DNA from: CAZESS01 sp964414415
Lineage (GTDB): Archaea > Thermoplasmatota > E2 > UBA202 > DSCA01
DNA length: 64,000 bases
Direction of reading: 5' to 3'
Assembly (NCBI GenBank): GCA_964414415.1
Contig: CAYPWJ010000001.1
Location: 140,935 to 204,934, forward strand
Positions 34,655 to 43,119 of the stretch are shown piece after piece (the first letter of the stretch is position 1; every line of letters starts with the position of its first letter). A model generated the notes under the pieces. The model was not told where the DNA came from and searched no databases. It worked only from the letters and a program-made list of their open reading frames with translations. A program made the translations under genes and the position numbers.

Positions 34655-34870
34655 ATGGTACTGCCAACTGACTTACTGGAAAGCTCGCTCAACAAGGACA
34701 TCTCGCTCCTGCTCAAGGACGGCCGTATGCTCGAGGGACGTCTTTCAGGCTACGACCAGTATATGAACCTCGTCATCGAGGACACCCGCGAGGCGAAGGG
34801 AGATACGGAGCGCCGTCTCGGAAAGGTCGTGCTGCGCGGCAACAACATCGTCAGTATTTCTGTCAAATAG
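34655..34870 (+). CDS. Archaeal Sm-like (Lsm) RNA-binding protein
   Basis: A 71-residue Sm protein. The Sm1 motif is DISLLLKDGRMLEGRLSGYDQYMNLVIED, cited by GRLSGYDQYMNLVIED, and the Sm2 motif is GKVVLRGNNIVSI. It forms heptameric rings that bind U-rich RNA. In many archaea L37e follows this gene; here a different gene follows. ACTATATAAAA near 34625 is the probable promoter. Confidence 0.95.
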   Translation: MVLPTDLLESSLNKDISLLLKDGRMLEGRLSGYDQYMNLVIEDTREAKGDTERRLGKVVLRGNNIVSISVK

Positions 34871-34912
34871 AGTGCCAAAAGTATTTAAAACGCCGGTATC
34901 TTTCCGATACAG

Positions 34913-35353
34913 ATGAATATATCGAACATGAAGCTGTCCTCCATCGAAGCACGCCGTTACTCCGAGCCGGAGCAGCGTCCGCAGAACGTCCGCATCGACC
35001 ACAACAGCACCGTCACGCTGTTCTCTGCAACGACTGACACGGAGGCGTCGGTCGAGTTCCAGTATACGGCCAGCTACGGCCCCCTCGGCCTCATCAAGCT
35101 GTCCGGTGACTTTCACTTCCAGGCGGACAACGCCCGGGAGATAGCGGAGCAGTGGAGCCAGGACAAGAACATGCCTGAGGAGGTGGCCTCCCGCATACAT
35201 ACCGCCATCATGCATTTCTGTCTCCCGGAGGCGGTCATGGTCTCCCGTGACCTCCGGCTGCCGCCGCCGATCCCGATGCCGCAGGTCAAGTTTGACAAGG
35301 ATAAAGGAGCTCAGCAGCAGGGAAAAGGCGGGTTCAGTCCCGAGGTTGCCTAA
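34913..35353 (+). CDS. Conserved archaeal-type protein of unknown function
   Basis: A 146-residue protein with beta-strand-rich N-terminal half (VTLFSATTDTEASVEFQYTASY, cited by ASVEFQYTASYGPLG), a helical middle, and the proline-rich LPPPIPMPQVKFD near the C-terminus. The order of strands, helix and a terminal proline-rich segment recalls SecB-like chaperones, whose helix is followed by LNLPPVNFD, but the likeness is weak. GTATTTAAAA near 34880 is centred about 27 bases before the ATG. Function not assigned. Confidence 0.5.
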   Translation: MNISNMKLSSIEARRYSEPEQRPQNVRIDHNSTVTLFSATTDTEASVEFQYTASYGPLGLIKLSGDFHFQADNAREIAEQWSQDKNMPEEVASRIHTAIMHFCLPEAVMVSRDLRLPPPIPMPQVKFDKDKGAQQQGKGGFSPEVA

Positions 35354-35412
35354 ACCTGTTTCCTTTACACGATGAACAAAAGTAATAAATCCCAATTCGC
35401 ATTTGTCTATAC

Positions 35413-35856
35413 ATGTCATTTCAACTGCAGGTGACAAAAAACACGCCGCTCACCGGAGAAGACGACTACGAGGAGGTCGCGGTGCAGTTTCTCAGACAGA
35501 TAGGCTATCTGTCCAAGGGAGCCGGCACCTCGTCGATTGCCTACCGGCTCTTCGAATGTTTTCTGCTCCACCCCGGCAAGGAGTGGCAGGTGGACGAGCT
35601 GGCCGTCGAGCTCGACGCGACCAAGGCCACGGTCTACCGGCATCTCAACAAGCTCAAGGGCCTCGACATCCTCGAGGAAGGAACAGCCGGCGAGGGAACC
35701 AAGCAGCGGAAGACATACCGCCTGCGCTACGGCAACCTCGCCAAGGCTTGGAACTTCGTCGAGGCGCACGTCAAGGTCGCCATGGACAACTATGCCGAGA
35801 CCGTCGCTCATTTACACACGCTGGTTAAACGGAGGGTAATCGATGGACGAGATTGA
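35413..35856 (+). CDS. Winged-helix transcriptional regulator (ArsR/MarR-like)
   Basis: A 147-residue protein with a central winged helix: AYRLFECFLLHPGKEWQVDELAVELDATKATVYRHLNKL, cited by ATKATVYRHLNKLKGL as the recognition helix, then the wing EEGTAGEGTKQRKTYRL. A C-terminal helix likely mediates dimerisation. Ligand and targets are unknown. The gene overlaps the following 88-residue gene by 14 bases and both lie before ychF. Confidence 0.75.
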   Translation: MSFQLQVTKNTPLTGEDDYEEVAVQFLRQIGYLSKGAGTSSIAYRLFECFLLHPGKEWQVDELAVELDATKATVYRHLNKLKGLDILEEGTAGEGTKQRKTYRLRYGNLAKAWNFVEAHVKVAMDNYAETVAHLHTLVKRRVIDGRD

Positions 35857-36109
35857 ACTGGTCGGCGGCGAGGCCTGCATCGTCCGCTCACAGGATGCAA
35901 GCGAAGACCCACTTGAATCGCAGGGAACACTGGAGGGATTCACCTACATCGGCAAAGACGAAGCGCTGTGCATCCGCCTGGGCGAGGAGCACGACGAGCT
36001 GGCTGGCAAAACCAGGGTGATACCGGTCGGCAACATCATCTCCATCGATCTGCTCGACGGGAGGACAAAGCGAAGCAAAGCAGGCGATCCGGACCACTAC
36101 TTCGGGTGA
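35843..36109 (+). CDS. Small beta-rich protein, unknown function
   Basis: An 88-residue acidic protein with strands such as EACIVRSQD, GFTYIGKDEALCIRL and RVIPVGNIISIDLLD; the last part looks like the effector end of an Sm- or PilZ-like barrel. No family can be fixed. GGAGGG seven bases before the ATG and the overlap with the upstream regulator gene support the start. It ends four bases before ychF. Confidence 0.5.
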   Translation: MDEIELVGGEACIVRSQDASEDPLESQGTLEGFTYIGKDEALCIRLGEEHDELAGKTRVIPVGNIISIDLLDGRTKRSKAGDPDHYFG

Positions 36110-36113
36110 CCCG

Positions 36114-37301
36114 ATGAGCATGCAGATCGGCATCGTGGGGAAGCCAAACGTCGGCAAGACCACCTTCTTCAACGCGGCTACCAACGCCGGCGGCGAGATG
36201 GCCTCCTACCCGTTCACCACCATCGACGCCAACCGGGGCATCATGTACGCCCGAACGGAGTGTCCCTGCCAGGACTTCGACGTTGAATGCAATCCACGGA
36301 ATGCGGTATGCCGGGACGGCATCCGCTACGTGCCCATCGAGGCCATCGATGTCGCCGGACTTGTCCCAAAGGCCCATGAAGGACGCGGTCTCGGCAACAA
36401 GTTCCTGGACGATCTCCGGCAGGCCTCCTGCCTCATCCACATCATCGACGCGTCCGGTTCCACCAACGCCGAAGGCGAACTCTGCGAGATCGGCGCGCAC
36501 GACCCATGGCAGGACGTCAAGTTTCTGGAGGAAGAACTCGACCACTGGATACATGGCATCACAACCCGGGACTGGGACCGTATCAGCCGGAAATGCGCCC
36601 TCGAGGACAAGAAGGCAAGCGCTGCCCTCGCCGACAGGCTCACCGGGCTTGGTGTCAGCGAGGCGGACATCACGCTGGCGATGCGGAAAACCGGGCTTGA
36701 GGGCAACCCGACGGCGTGGACGGACGACGACATGTTCAGTTTGGCCGCAGCCATACGAAAGGCGGGCAAGCCCATTCTCCTGTCGCTCAACAAGGCCGAC
36801 AAGGCACCGGATGACCTCGTGGCAGAGCTGTCAGGCGATGCAGCGATTCCGACTGCGGCGGAGGCTGAGCTCGCGCTCACCCATGCAGCCGAGCACGACA
36901 TGATAGACTACCGGCCGGGCGATGACTCGTTCGAGATATGCAGCGACGAGATGAGCGAGCGGCAGCGGAAAGGCCTTGAGTACATCCAGACGCACGTGCT
37001 TGACAAGTACGGCGGCACCGGCGTCCAGCGGTGTATCAACCATGCGGTGTTCAGCCTGCTCGACCTCATCGCCGTCTACCCGGTTGAGGACGAGACACAT
37101 CTCACCGACAAGGACGGCAACGTGCTCCCCGACGTGTTCCTGGTGCCCCGCGGCTCGACAGTCGTCGATCTCGCCTACAAGGTCCACACCGACCTCGGCG
37201 AGGGATTCATCCGGGCCATCGACGCGCGAACCCAGCGCGTCGTCGGTCACGACCACGAGCTGCAGGACGGGGACATCATCCGCATCGTGGCGAAGAAATA
37301 G
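36114..37301 (+). CDS. YchF/Obg-family GTP-binding protein with TGS domain
   Basis: A 395-residue P-loop protein. G1 is GIVGKPNVGKTTFFNAAT, G2/G3 region YPFTTIDANRG and DVAGLVPKAHEGRGLGNKFL, G4 LSLNKADKAPDD; the C-terminus has a TGS domain VFLVPRGSTVVDLAYKVH. This matches the archaeal YchF-like ribosome-associated NTPases (COG0012). The bacterial YchF prefers ATP because its G4 is changed, while here NKAD is intact, which suggests GTP use. Confidence 0.9.
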   Translation: MSMQIGIVGKPNVGKTTFFNAATNAGGEMASYPFTTIDANRGIMYARTECPCQDFDVECNPRNAVCRDGIRYVPIEAIDVAGLVPKAHEGRGLGNKFLDDLRQASCLIHIIDASGSTNAEGELCEIGAHDPWQDVKFLEEELDHWIHGITTRDWDRISRKCALEDKKASAALADRLTGLGVSEADITLAMRKTGLEGNPTAWTDDDMFSLAAAIRKAGKPILLSLNKADKAPDDLVAELSGDAAIPTAAEAELALTHAAEHDMIDYRPGDDSFEICSDEMSERQRKGLEYIQTHVLDKYGGTGVQRCINHAVFSLLDLIAVYPVEDETHLTDKDGNVLPDVFLVPRGSTVVDLAYKVHTDLGEGFIRAIDARTQRVVGHDHELQDGDIIRIVAKK

Positions 37302-37316
37302 GCATGAGATAGGCTG

Positions 37317-38750
37317 TTACGAGATGGAGCATGCCTGCTCGGCCACCTGCCGGTATGCATCCTGGTTGTTGATGCAGCCCGGGTCGGCGGCCAGGTAGTC
37401 GCCCGTGTAGCCGTAGGCCCTGGCACGGCAGCCGCCGCAGTAGTAGCGGTACGCACAGTCGCTGCAGGCGTGCAGCTGGTCCTTGTCGCGGAGCTGCTGC
37501 AGCACCTCGTGGTGTTTCCATAGCTCCTCGAAGTCGTCCTCCCGGATGTTGCCGACCTTGAGCGGGAAGAACACGCAGGGCTGCAGGTCGCCGTTCGCCT
37601 TCATCGCCATGTAGAACCGGCCGGCGCCGCAGCCGCCGATGAACTCGGCGAGATCGGCAAGCTGCCCGCCCAATGTGGGATTATAAAAATGTGTCGGCAC
37701 AGTTTTCTCGTCGGCGTCGCCCTCCTCCTGCAGGGCCACCCGTGCGAACTGTGGCGCCGTGGACAGGACGTTGATGTCCCGGTCTTTTTTGAGCTCCTGC
37801 CAAAGCATGTGCAGCATCTCCTCCCGCTGCTCGGGCGACAGATCTGTGTCGGCGATGTCGCTGCCGCGGCCGGTCGGCACGAAGTTGTAGGCCATGAACC
37901 AGTCGGCGCCGAGCCGTTCGCTGAAATCGATGATGTCGGGCAGCTGCCGATAGTTGTGGCGGGTCACCGTCGTCGATATCTCGACGAAGAAGCCGCGGGC
38001 GACGACGTTCCTGACGCCCTGCACCGTCCGGTCGAAGGCCCCGTCGACACCGCGGAACGCGTCATGGGTCTCCGCGTCGATGCCATCCAGGCTGATTTGC
38101 AGGAAATCGACGCCGTTACGTTTCATCCGGTCGGCCATCTCCCCGGTGATGAGCGTGCCGTTGGTCGCGATGGCCACATACATCCCCGTCGCTGCGGCAT
38201 GGCTGGTGAGCTCGAAGATGTCGTCGCGGACCAGCGGCTCTCCGCCGGAAAACGCGAGGATGGTAACGCCCGCCCGGGCGAACGCGTCGATGGCTCGCTT
38301 TGCCTCCACGGTGTCGAGCTCGTCGACGCCTGCCTTGCCGGCGGTCGCGTAGCAGTGTCTGCATTGCAGGTTGCAGTCAGTGGTCACATCCCAGACGATC
38401 TGGAATGGCGCCCCGGGCGTAAACGGCCTGTTGACACCAAACGCGGCGATGCCGCGAACCGTCGAGGCAAGCCCCTTCGCCCAGTACCCATTGCTAAAGG
38501 TCTCCTTAATCTGTCGTTCATCGACATCGAATGCCGCGGCGCCACGGCGGAGCACGCCGGCGACCACCTTCTCAGCCATCCGGCAGGCGATACAGGCGTC
38601 ATCCCGCCGTCCGGTATACAGCTCAACGGCGACCTCTATCCTGTTTTTCTCGTCTTTCTCGCAGTAGGTGCTCATATGTTTGAGGAGCGTCCGGGCGGCC
38701 GGGTTGCCGATGGTGCTTTGCAGCAGCTGTATCGTCGCCTGCGTTTTCAT
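37317..38750 (-). CDS. Radical SAM/SPASM domain protein
   Basis: A 477-residue protein. A unique N-terminal 110 residues contain CIACRMAE; then the radical SAM cluster motif CNLQCRHCYA, FSGGEPL and ISLDGIDAETHDAFRG; and a C-terminal SPASM part with CGAGRFYMAMKANGDLQPC and CSDCAYRYYCGGCRARAYG, which would bind two further [4Fe-4S] clusters. Relatives include AhbC/AhbD of the alternative haem pathway and peptide-modifying enzymes. No precursor peptide or haem gene is obvious nearby. The gene is translationally coupled to the regulator before it. Confidence 0.88.
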   Translation of the reverse strand: MKTQATIQLLQSTIGNPAARTLLKHMSTYCEKDEKNRIEVAVELYTGRRDDACIACRMAEKVVAGVLRRGAAAFDVDERQIKETFSNGYWAKGLASTVRGIAAFGVNRPFTPGAPFQIVWDVTTDCNLQCRHCYATAGKAGVDELDTVEAKRAIDAFARAGVTILAFSGGEPLVRDDIFELTSHAAATGMYVAIATNGTLITGEMADRMKRNGVDFLQISLDGIDAETHDAFRGVDGAFDRTVQGVRNVVARGFFVEISTTVTRHNYRQLPDIIDFSERLGADWFMAYNFVPTGRGSDIADTDLSPEQREEMLHMLWQELKKDRDINVLSTAPQFARVALQEEGDADEKTVPTHFYNPTLGGQLADLAEFIGGCGAGRFYMAMKANGDLQPCVFFPLKVGNIREDDFEELWKHHEVLQQLRDKDQLHACSDCAYRYYCGGCRARAYGYTGDYLAADPGCINNQDAYRQVAEQACSIS

Positions 38751-39166
38751 GTCTCCACCTCTTTCATGTTTTCCAGGAACCGGATGGAGCGGTTTACCAT
38801 GTCGAGCACGTCGTCGACGCGCTGCCGGCGAGCGTCGTCGAGCCGCTGGATTGAGCGCGCTGTCTGCCGCAGCAGCGAGATGAAGCGGTGTACCTCCTCC
38901 TTGACAATGCGGGTTAGATCCGTCGTCAAGAAGTAGATGTTTTTACGTCCATCTCGGCGTTTGCCGACGTGACCGAGCTTGATGAGGTGGTTGAGCGCGT
39001 TGATGGTGGTGGAGTACGCGTAGCCGGTCTCCGCTGCTATCTCCCGGGCGGTCATGGGTTCATCTGCGAGGGCCAGCGCTGTATAGATAGATGAGTCGAT
39101 TTCTTCGAAGCCGCCGTGGCTGAGCACGTCTTTTATGTTGTGTTTGACATGCCGTATTGCCGCCAT
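38747..39166 (-). CDS. HTH transcriptional regulator (GbsR/TrmB-like), probable autoregulator
   Basis: A 139-residue protein with a winged helix, PMTAREIAAETGYAYSTTINALNHLIKLGHVGKRRDGRKNIYFL, cited by GYAYSTTINALNHLIKLG, and a helical C-terminal dimerisation part. It is followed by the radical SAM gene with a four-base overlap. An 18-bp palindrome and a shorter one lie just downstream of its TATA box (TTTATATA on the minus strand, 39233-39240), so it probably represses its own operon. The effector may relate to the radical SAM product. Confidence 0.8.
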   Translation of the reverse strand: MAAIRHVKHNIKDVLSHGGFEEIDSSIYTALALADEPMTAREIAAETGYAYSTTINALNHLIKLGHVGKRRDGRKNIYFLTTDLTRIVKEEVHRFISLLRQTARSIQRLDDARRQRVDDVLDMVNRSIRFLENMKEVET

Positions 39167-39200
39167 GCTATCCCTCCCGTGTCTTTTTGAAATATCAAAG

Positions 39201-39231
39201 ATATGATATCTATCATATTAATGATATTCAT
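39201..39231. promoter_or_regulatory. Palindromic operator pair upstream of the regulator-radical SAM operon
   Basis: ATATGATATCTATCATAT at 39201-39218 is an 8-bp inverted repeat, ATATGATA and TATCATAT, around two central bases. A second, weaker palindrome ATGATATTCAT follows at 39221-39231. Both lie between the TATA box and the start codon of the regulator gene. Two neighbouring sites suggest cooperative binding. Confidence 0.65.
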
Positions 39232-39308
39232 AATATATAAATGTTGTGCACACGTTGGCGCTTTCTAGTTTTGTGGGATTTACACATCAAAAACACTGAC
39301 AGGTTACT

Positions 39309-39325
39309 GAAAGAGAAAAAGAAGG
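39309..39325 (-). terminator. T-rich terminator after the DUF4870 gene
   Basis: On the minus strand a pyrimidine run TTCTTTTTCTCTTTC starts about 20 bases after the DUF4870 stop codon. Archaeal terminators are typically oligo-T runs without a needed hairpin. Confidence 0.45.
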
Positions 39326-39345
39326 GATAAGAAGGTTCTGTCCGG

Positions 39346-39711
39346 CTAGAAGCCGCGTTCGGCGATGTCGCCCACGACGGGGAGCTTGAAGCGCTCTCCC
39401 TGGTAGGCCTTGAACATGAGTACGAGCCAGAGGATGAGGGTGAGCAGCCAGAGGAGGGTACCGAGGAGAGACAGGAGAGCCCATATGCCTAGTCCCCCAT
39501 ACAACAGCGCGCCGCCGAACATGAAGCCGCCGCTGAAGATGAACGACAGTATCGAGAGCGGCAGAAACGTCAGGATGGACTGCCGTGCGTGGAAGCGGAC
39601 GAACTCGTTGTCTTTCTCGACCAGGTAGAACACGATGCCCGTCAGCCATCCAAGCAGATAGCAGAGGGCGCCTTCAACGTTTTCCTCCATATTGAGTGAG
39701 GTCTGTGCCAT
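39346..39711 (-). CDS. DUF4870 membrane protein
   Basis: A 121-residue membrane protein with three hydrophobic segments. The order ALCYLLGWLTGIVFYLVEK, FVRFHARQSILTF, two membrane spans, and a terminal FKAYQGERFKLPVVGDIAE is the DUF4870 pattern. The function is unknown. It starts four bases after the stop of the PGF-CTERM-like gene, with GGAG overlapping that stop as ribosome binding site, so the two are one operon. Confidence 0.82.
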   Translation of the reverse strand: MAQTSLNMEENVEGALCYLLGWLTGIVFYLVEKDNEFVRFHARQSILTFLPLSILSFIFSGGFMFGGALLYGGLGIWALLSLLGTLLWLLTLILWLVLMFKAYQGERFKLPVVGDIAERGF

Positions 39712-39715
39712 GGAT

Positions 39716-39913
39716 TTAGCTCCGTTTTCTTTTCGTTGTGAAGTATAACAGCATTACCCCGATAGCACCGAATAGAGAGAGCACTTCGAAACCAGGCATT
39801 CCACCATTTCCTCCATTCCCTGTACCATCTGTGCCATCGTCTCCTCCGCCCGTGGCGTCATCATCTGTATCTTCATCACCTGCTACTAAAACACTTCTTC
39901 GTATCATACTCAT
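39716..39913 (-). CDS. Short protein with PGF-CTERM-like sorting tail
   Basis: A 65-residue protein that starts MSMIRRSVLVAGDED, continues with a D/G/T-rich linker, and ends GGMPGFEVLSLFGAIGVMLLYF followed by KRKRS, cited by GMPGFEVLSLFGAIG. This is the tripartite archaeosortase signal: PGF motif, membrane segment and basic tail. There is no N-terminal export signal and almost no mature domain. It may be the remnant of a larger surface protein or a small lipid-attached peptide. AGGAGA before the start and a TATAA box near 39954 support expression. Confidence 0.5.
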   Translation of the reverse strand: MSMIRRSVLVAGDEDTDDDATGGGDDGTDGTGNGGNGGMPGFEVLSLFGAIGVMLLYFTTKRKRS

Positions 39914-40157
39914 GTTTTCCTGTCTCCTCTCCGCACAAAAGAAGTAACCGTTTATAATTTTTAGGATTTTTGCCTCATCTCGAACCGCTTCGAAACGATT
40001 TAACAAGCCATGGCGCTGGCTTCCACCTAGTTCAACGGCAGCTGACGTTCAACTATGATACTCGGAAGGCATTGTTAATATGGAGAAGCTCTATCAGACA
40101 GCCTGTGACACAGATAGGACCAATGGCCACTAAGGCCCACACGTAATCCGTGGATAC

Positions 40158-41741
40158 CTAGTTGATTCCGTCTTTTCTCTTCAGCCATACACCGAGGGCC
40201 AGCGCCGTCACCAGCAGTCCCGTCTGTAGACCGGGGATACCTTCCCCTCCATCGTCGTCTTCTCCTGCACGTGTTTGTTCGCTTACCACGTTTGACATGG
40301 GCGAAACATTTGGAATTTCATCTGCTGTCTTCAGAGCGAAATAGTAGGTGGTATCGGCATCCAGGTCGGACACCGTATAGGTTTCCTTGTCTCCTGGCTG
40401 TTGTGGAATCGGCTGCGTGGCTGCTGGTGTAGCATCTGCCCAGCCATCGGCAGTTATCGACGTGGTGGCGTATCGTAGATCATAGCTGCTTGCAGTCCCC
40501 ATCTCCATGTTGTCTCCTGGGGCAGTCCAGGTGAGCGTGACCGAGGTATTGGTAGCCTGGGTCGCCTGAAGGTCGGTTACCTTGCTCGGCCATGTTGCAT
40601 CAGCGGCTGTATCGAAGAAAATGTTTCCGTCGTCTCTGCTATCCTGCCATACAATGTATGTTTGGGTGTCAGCACCTACCGCTATAGCAGGATGGCCAGC
40701 TGCTTCAGATCCATCGTTTACCTTGAAATTTTCACCAAAAGTTGTTCCTCCATCGGTTGAATTTGCGAAATAGACTGCGTCTTCGCCGCTGGAGTCATCT
40801 TGCCAGATTACAAAGATTTTTCCGCATGGATGAACTGCTATATCGTTAGGATAGCCGCCGGATAAGGTTGACGCTGAGGTGTGGCTCACATTAACACTTG
40901 ATTGGAAGGAATCTGCACCATCGGTTGAACGTGTAAATCGTGCCTTTTTCAGATCTCCTTTATCGTTCCAGTAGGACATATATACTTTATCTGTTCCATA
41001 TGCTGCGATGGATGGCCCGGACATGCTGTCGCCGTCCTCAACTACAACGCTGGGTCCAAACGTCGAGGCCTGATCGGTGGATTTAACAACACGTATATTG
41101 GAATCACCGAAGCCTAAACCATTATCGTAGGCTACATAAATGGTCTCATCGGAGCCAATAGCGATCGCTGGATCGCCTGGTCTGTCTTCGGGGCTGTTCA
41201 CTCTGACATCTGTTCCAAATCCTTCTCCGTTTATGGATCTATCCAGAGATAGGTTTTCCAAGTGTGAGGCTGTCCATACGATGTACACATTATCTTCATA
41301 GGTGGCGATGTCGGGGTTGTCGCCCCCATGGCTGTCGCTTATTATTGTTGGATCGCTGAAGGTGTTGCCTCCATCTGTGGATTTTGTATAATAGACGTTG
41401 CCTTTATCTGCCACTGTGACATGAATATTGTCGCTGTCATCAACTGCAATAGATGGTACATATCCATCGCTGATGTCTATGGGGTCGCTGAAGGTTTCTC
41501 CGCCGTCGGTAGACGTAGCAAAGGTTACTGCGTTCCAGGCTAGATATATGTTATCGGAGCTATCTAGTGCTATATCTGGTTTTCTTCCATACCCTGGACT
41601 GGCATGTGTGTCTGTTCCAAAGTCTTCTGCCCTCGCGTTGTGAACGTCACCGCAGAGGGTGTACATCACGCCGATCAGCATCACAAGAACCATCACAGTT
41701 AGTACTTGTCTCTTATGGATAACTCTTTTAATTTTTTTCAC
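40158..41741 (-). CDS. Exported beta-propeller (sialidase/BNR-like) and Fn3 surface protein
   Basis: A 527-residue secreted protein. An N-terminal signal segment (VLTVMVLVMLIGVMYTL, about residues 13-30) is followed by about seven BNR-like repeats of the form STDGGxTFxDPxxISD, each with an AIA or SIAVD strand, which form a beta-propeller to about residue 390. A fibronectin type III domain follows (VTDLQATQATNTSVTLTW to NVVSEQTR), then a linker and a C-terminal sorting-like tail GEGIPGLQTGLLVTALAL with KRKDG. Base composition is visibly lower in GC than in neighbouring genes. Catalytic sialidase residues are not evident, so binding is more likely. Confidence 0.75.
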   Translation of the reverse strand: MKKIKRVIHKRQVLTVMVLVMLIGVMYTLCGDVHNARAEDFGTDTHASPGYGRKPDIALDSSDNIYLAWNAVTFATSTDGGETFSDPIDISDGYVPSIAVDDSDNIHVTVADKGNVYYTKSTDGGNTFSDPTIISDSHGGDNPDIATYEDNVYIVWTASHLENLSLDRSINGEGFGTDVRVNSPEDRPGDPAIAIGSDETIYVAYDNGLGFGDSNIRVVKSTDQASTFGPSVVVEDGDSMSGPSIAAYGTDKVYMSYWNDKGDLKKARFTRSTDGADSFQSSVNVSHTSASTLSGGYPNDIAVHPCGKIFVIWQDDSSGEDAVYFANSTDGGTTFGENFKVNDGSEAAGHPAIAVGADTQTYIVWQDSRDDGNIFFDTAADATWPSKVTDLQATQATNTSVTLTWTAPGDNMEMGTASSYDLRYATTSITADGWADATPAATQPIPQQPGDKETYTVSDLDADTTYYFALKTADEIPNVSPMSNVVSEQTRAGEDDDGGEGIPGLQTGLLVTALALGVWLKRKDGIN

Positions 41742-41817
41742 CTATTTCTGGATAATAGATATGTCGAGGTTTTAAATACATTGCGAGCTGCTGGTTTATC
41801 GTCAGAGAAAAAGGTGC

Positions 41818-42807
41818 CTATCCCTCGAAAACAATCTGCTGTTTGTGCTCCAGCTGCATCGTCGGCGATGCAGCGGGCTCCTCGCGCACGGCCTCGTTGT
41901 AGGCTGCTTCCCCGCCTGCCTCCGCCAGCACTTTTTTTCCAGCCGTTATCTGCTGCTGGATGTTTGCGTTGACTTTCTCTATCGTGCCCGGCGCCACAAT
42001 ATGGGCGAGCTTCAGCAGCAATCCAAGGCCGTAGGGGAACGACTCACGGTGCATCAGCGACCGCGGCTTCGGGGCAAACCACACCCCGATGGAATCCTCG
42101 CCGAACGTCGTGATGGGGATACCTGCAGCGGCCTGCCGCTCAGGCGTCGGCCCGACATCCACGACCTCCCAAGAACCATCCACGTATACCTCACCCTCGC
42201 CGTGCAGCATAAAATAGCCAAGCGCGTCGTACCATTCCTCCATGACCGGGTTGACGATGAAGGTGTCGCTCCAGGCATCGATCATCTCAGGTGCATAGAG
42301 CTTGTACCGGGCCTTGATGCCGGCTGCCCGGCACAGCGCCACGAACACCGATATCTCGTGGAGGCATGTACCCGTCCCGCGCTGCAGCGTCGCCGAGACA
42401 TCGTCCATGGGCAGCATCTCCAGTGTTATCTCCCGCTTTACAAAGTCAAATGCCCGCTCGGCAAACGTCCGATCAGGCACCTCAAAGGCGCCCAGCTCGT
42501 TGGCCATGGCCACAACCTCGGGAGTGTGCGAGTTGCAGTAGAGCGTGGGACGCAGATATCGTTCATCGCGGTCGCAGTACGGCATATCCGCATCGTAGGC
42601 GGGAAGCTCATACCGCCGCGGCGGCCGGACGTAGCCCGGGTCGTCGTCATCGCTTTTCCTGAGGGTCCGGAGTGCCGCAAGGTTCGTGATGGCTACCTTG
42701 CCAAGCGATGACAGCCCTTTTACCATGAGCTGCAGATATGTGCTCGATGGCATGTATCCCTTCTTTTTCATCTCTGCAAGCCCTGTCATGAAGCGTCCCC
42801 TGCCCAT
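41818..42807 (-). CDS. Transglutaminase-like cysteine protein, copy 1
   Basis: A 329-residue protein with a transglutaminase/protease-like triad: Cys148 in GTGTCLHEISVF, His202 in YFMLHGEGEVYVDGSW and Asp217 in VVDVGPT. It shares YLRPTLYC, PEVVAMANELGA, ITTFGED and a C-terminal helical region with the protein encoded at 57121-58146, so they are paralogues. No signal peptide is seen, although a hydrophobic stretch near residue 27 and HIVAPGTIEK regions are present. It lies among surface-protein genes. An ATTTATAAT box near 42840 is the likely promoter. Confidence 0.72.
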   Translation of the reverse strand: MGRGRFMTGLAEMKKKGYMPSSTYLQLMVKGLSSLGKVAITNLAALRTLRKSDDDDPGYVRPPRRYELPAYDADMPYCDRDERYLRPTLYCNSHTPEVVAMANELGAFEVPDRTFAERAFDFVKREITLEMLPMDDVSATLQRGTGTCLHEISVFVALCRAAGIKARYKLYAPEMIDAWSDTFIVNPVMEEWYDALGYFMLHGEGEVYVDGSWEVVDVGPTPERQAAAGIPITTFGEDSIGVWFAPKPRSLMHRESFPYGLGLLLKLAHIVAPGTIEKVNANIQQQITAGKKVLAEAGGEAAYNEAVREEPAASPTMQLEHKQQIVFEG

Positions 42808-42859
42808 CGCTGTGGATGCGTGTAAATGACGGGTGAATTATAAATGTTGTCTCTCTGCC

Positions 42860-43063
42860 TTAATCGCTCTTTTGGTAGGTGTAGTTTATCTCCCGCTGGA
42901 TAGACCGATAGAGCTTGGCGCCTTCTTGCAGGACGTGCCGCTCCATGAGCACCTCGAGCGCCTGCTCACCAACCACCTCCATGAGCTCCTTTATCTCCTC
43001 GGGATGGGACTTCGCATATTTCACGATATTTTCCACGCTTTCTTCATCGAGTGTAATTTTCAT
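42860..43063 (-). CDS. Small helical protein, 67 aa, unknown function
   Basis: A short charged protein, starting MKITLDEESVENIVKYAKSH and containing EALEVLMERHVLQEGAKL-like helix, with no cysteines and no membrane segment. The first strand followed by helices is typical of small DNA-binding or antitoxin-like proteins, but there is no recognised motif and no toxin-like partner next to it. GAGGTAAG before the ATG is a good ribosome binding site. Confidence 0.5.
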   Translation of the reverse strand: MKITLDEESVENIVKYAKSHPEEIKELMEVVGEQALEVLMERHVLQEGAKLYRSIQREINYTYQKSD

Positions 43064-43119
43064 GGTCTTACCTCGTGAATGGCAACAGCTTCGGTCTTAA
43101 AGCTTTTGTGCCCTCCCGG

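Noticed and set aside
40014..40157. Possible tRNA or small RNA between the two surface-protein genes
   Set aside because: No T-loop GGTTCGAxTCC-type sequence, no acceptor pairing and no TATA box were found; it appears to be plain spacer.
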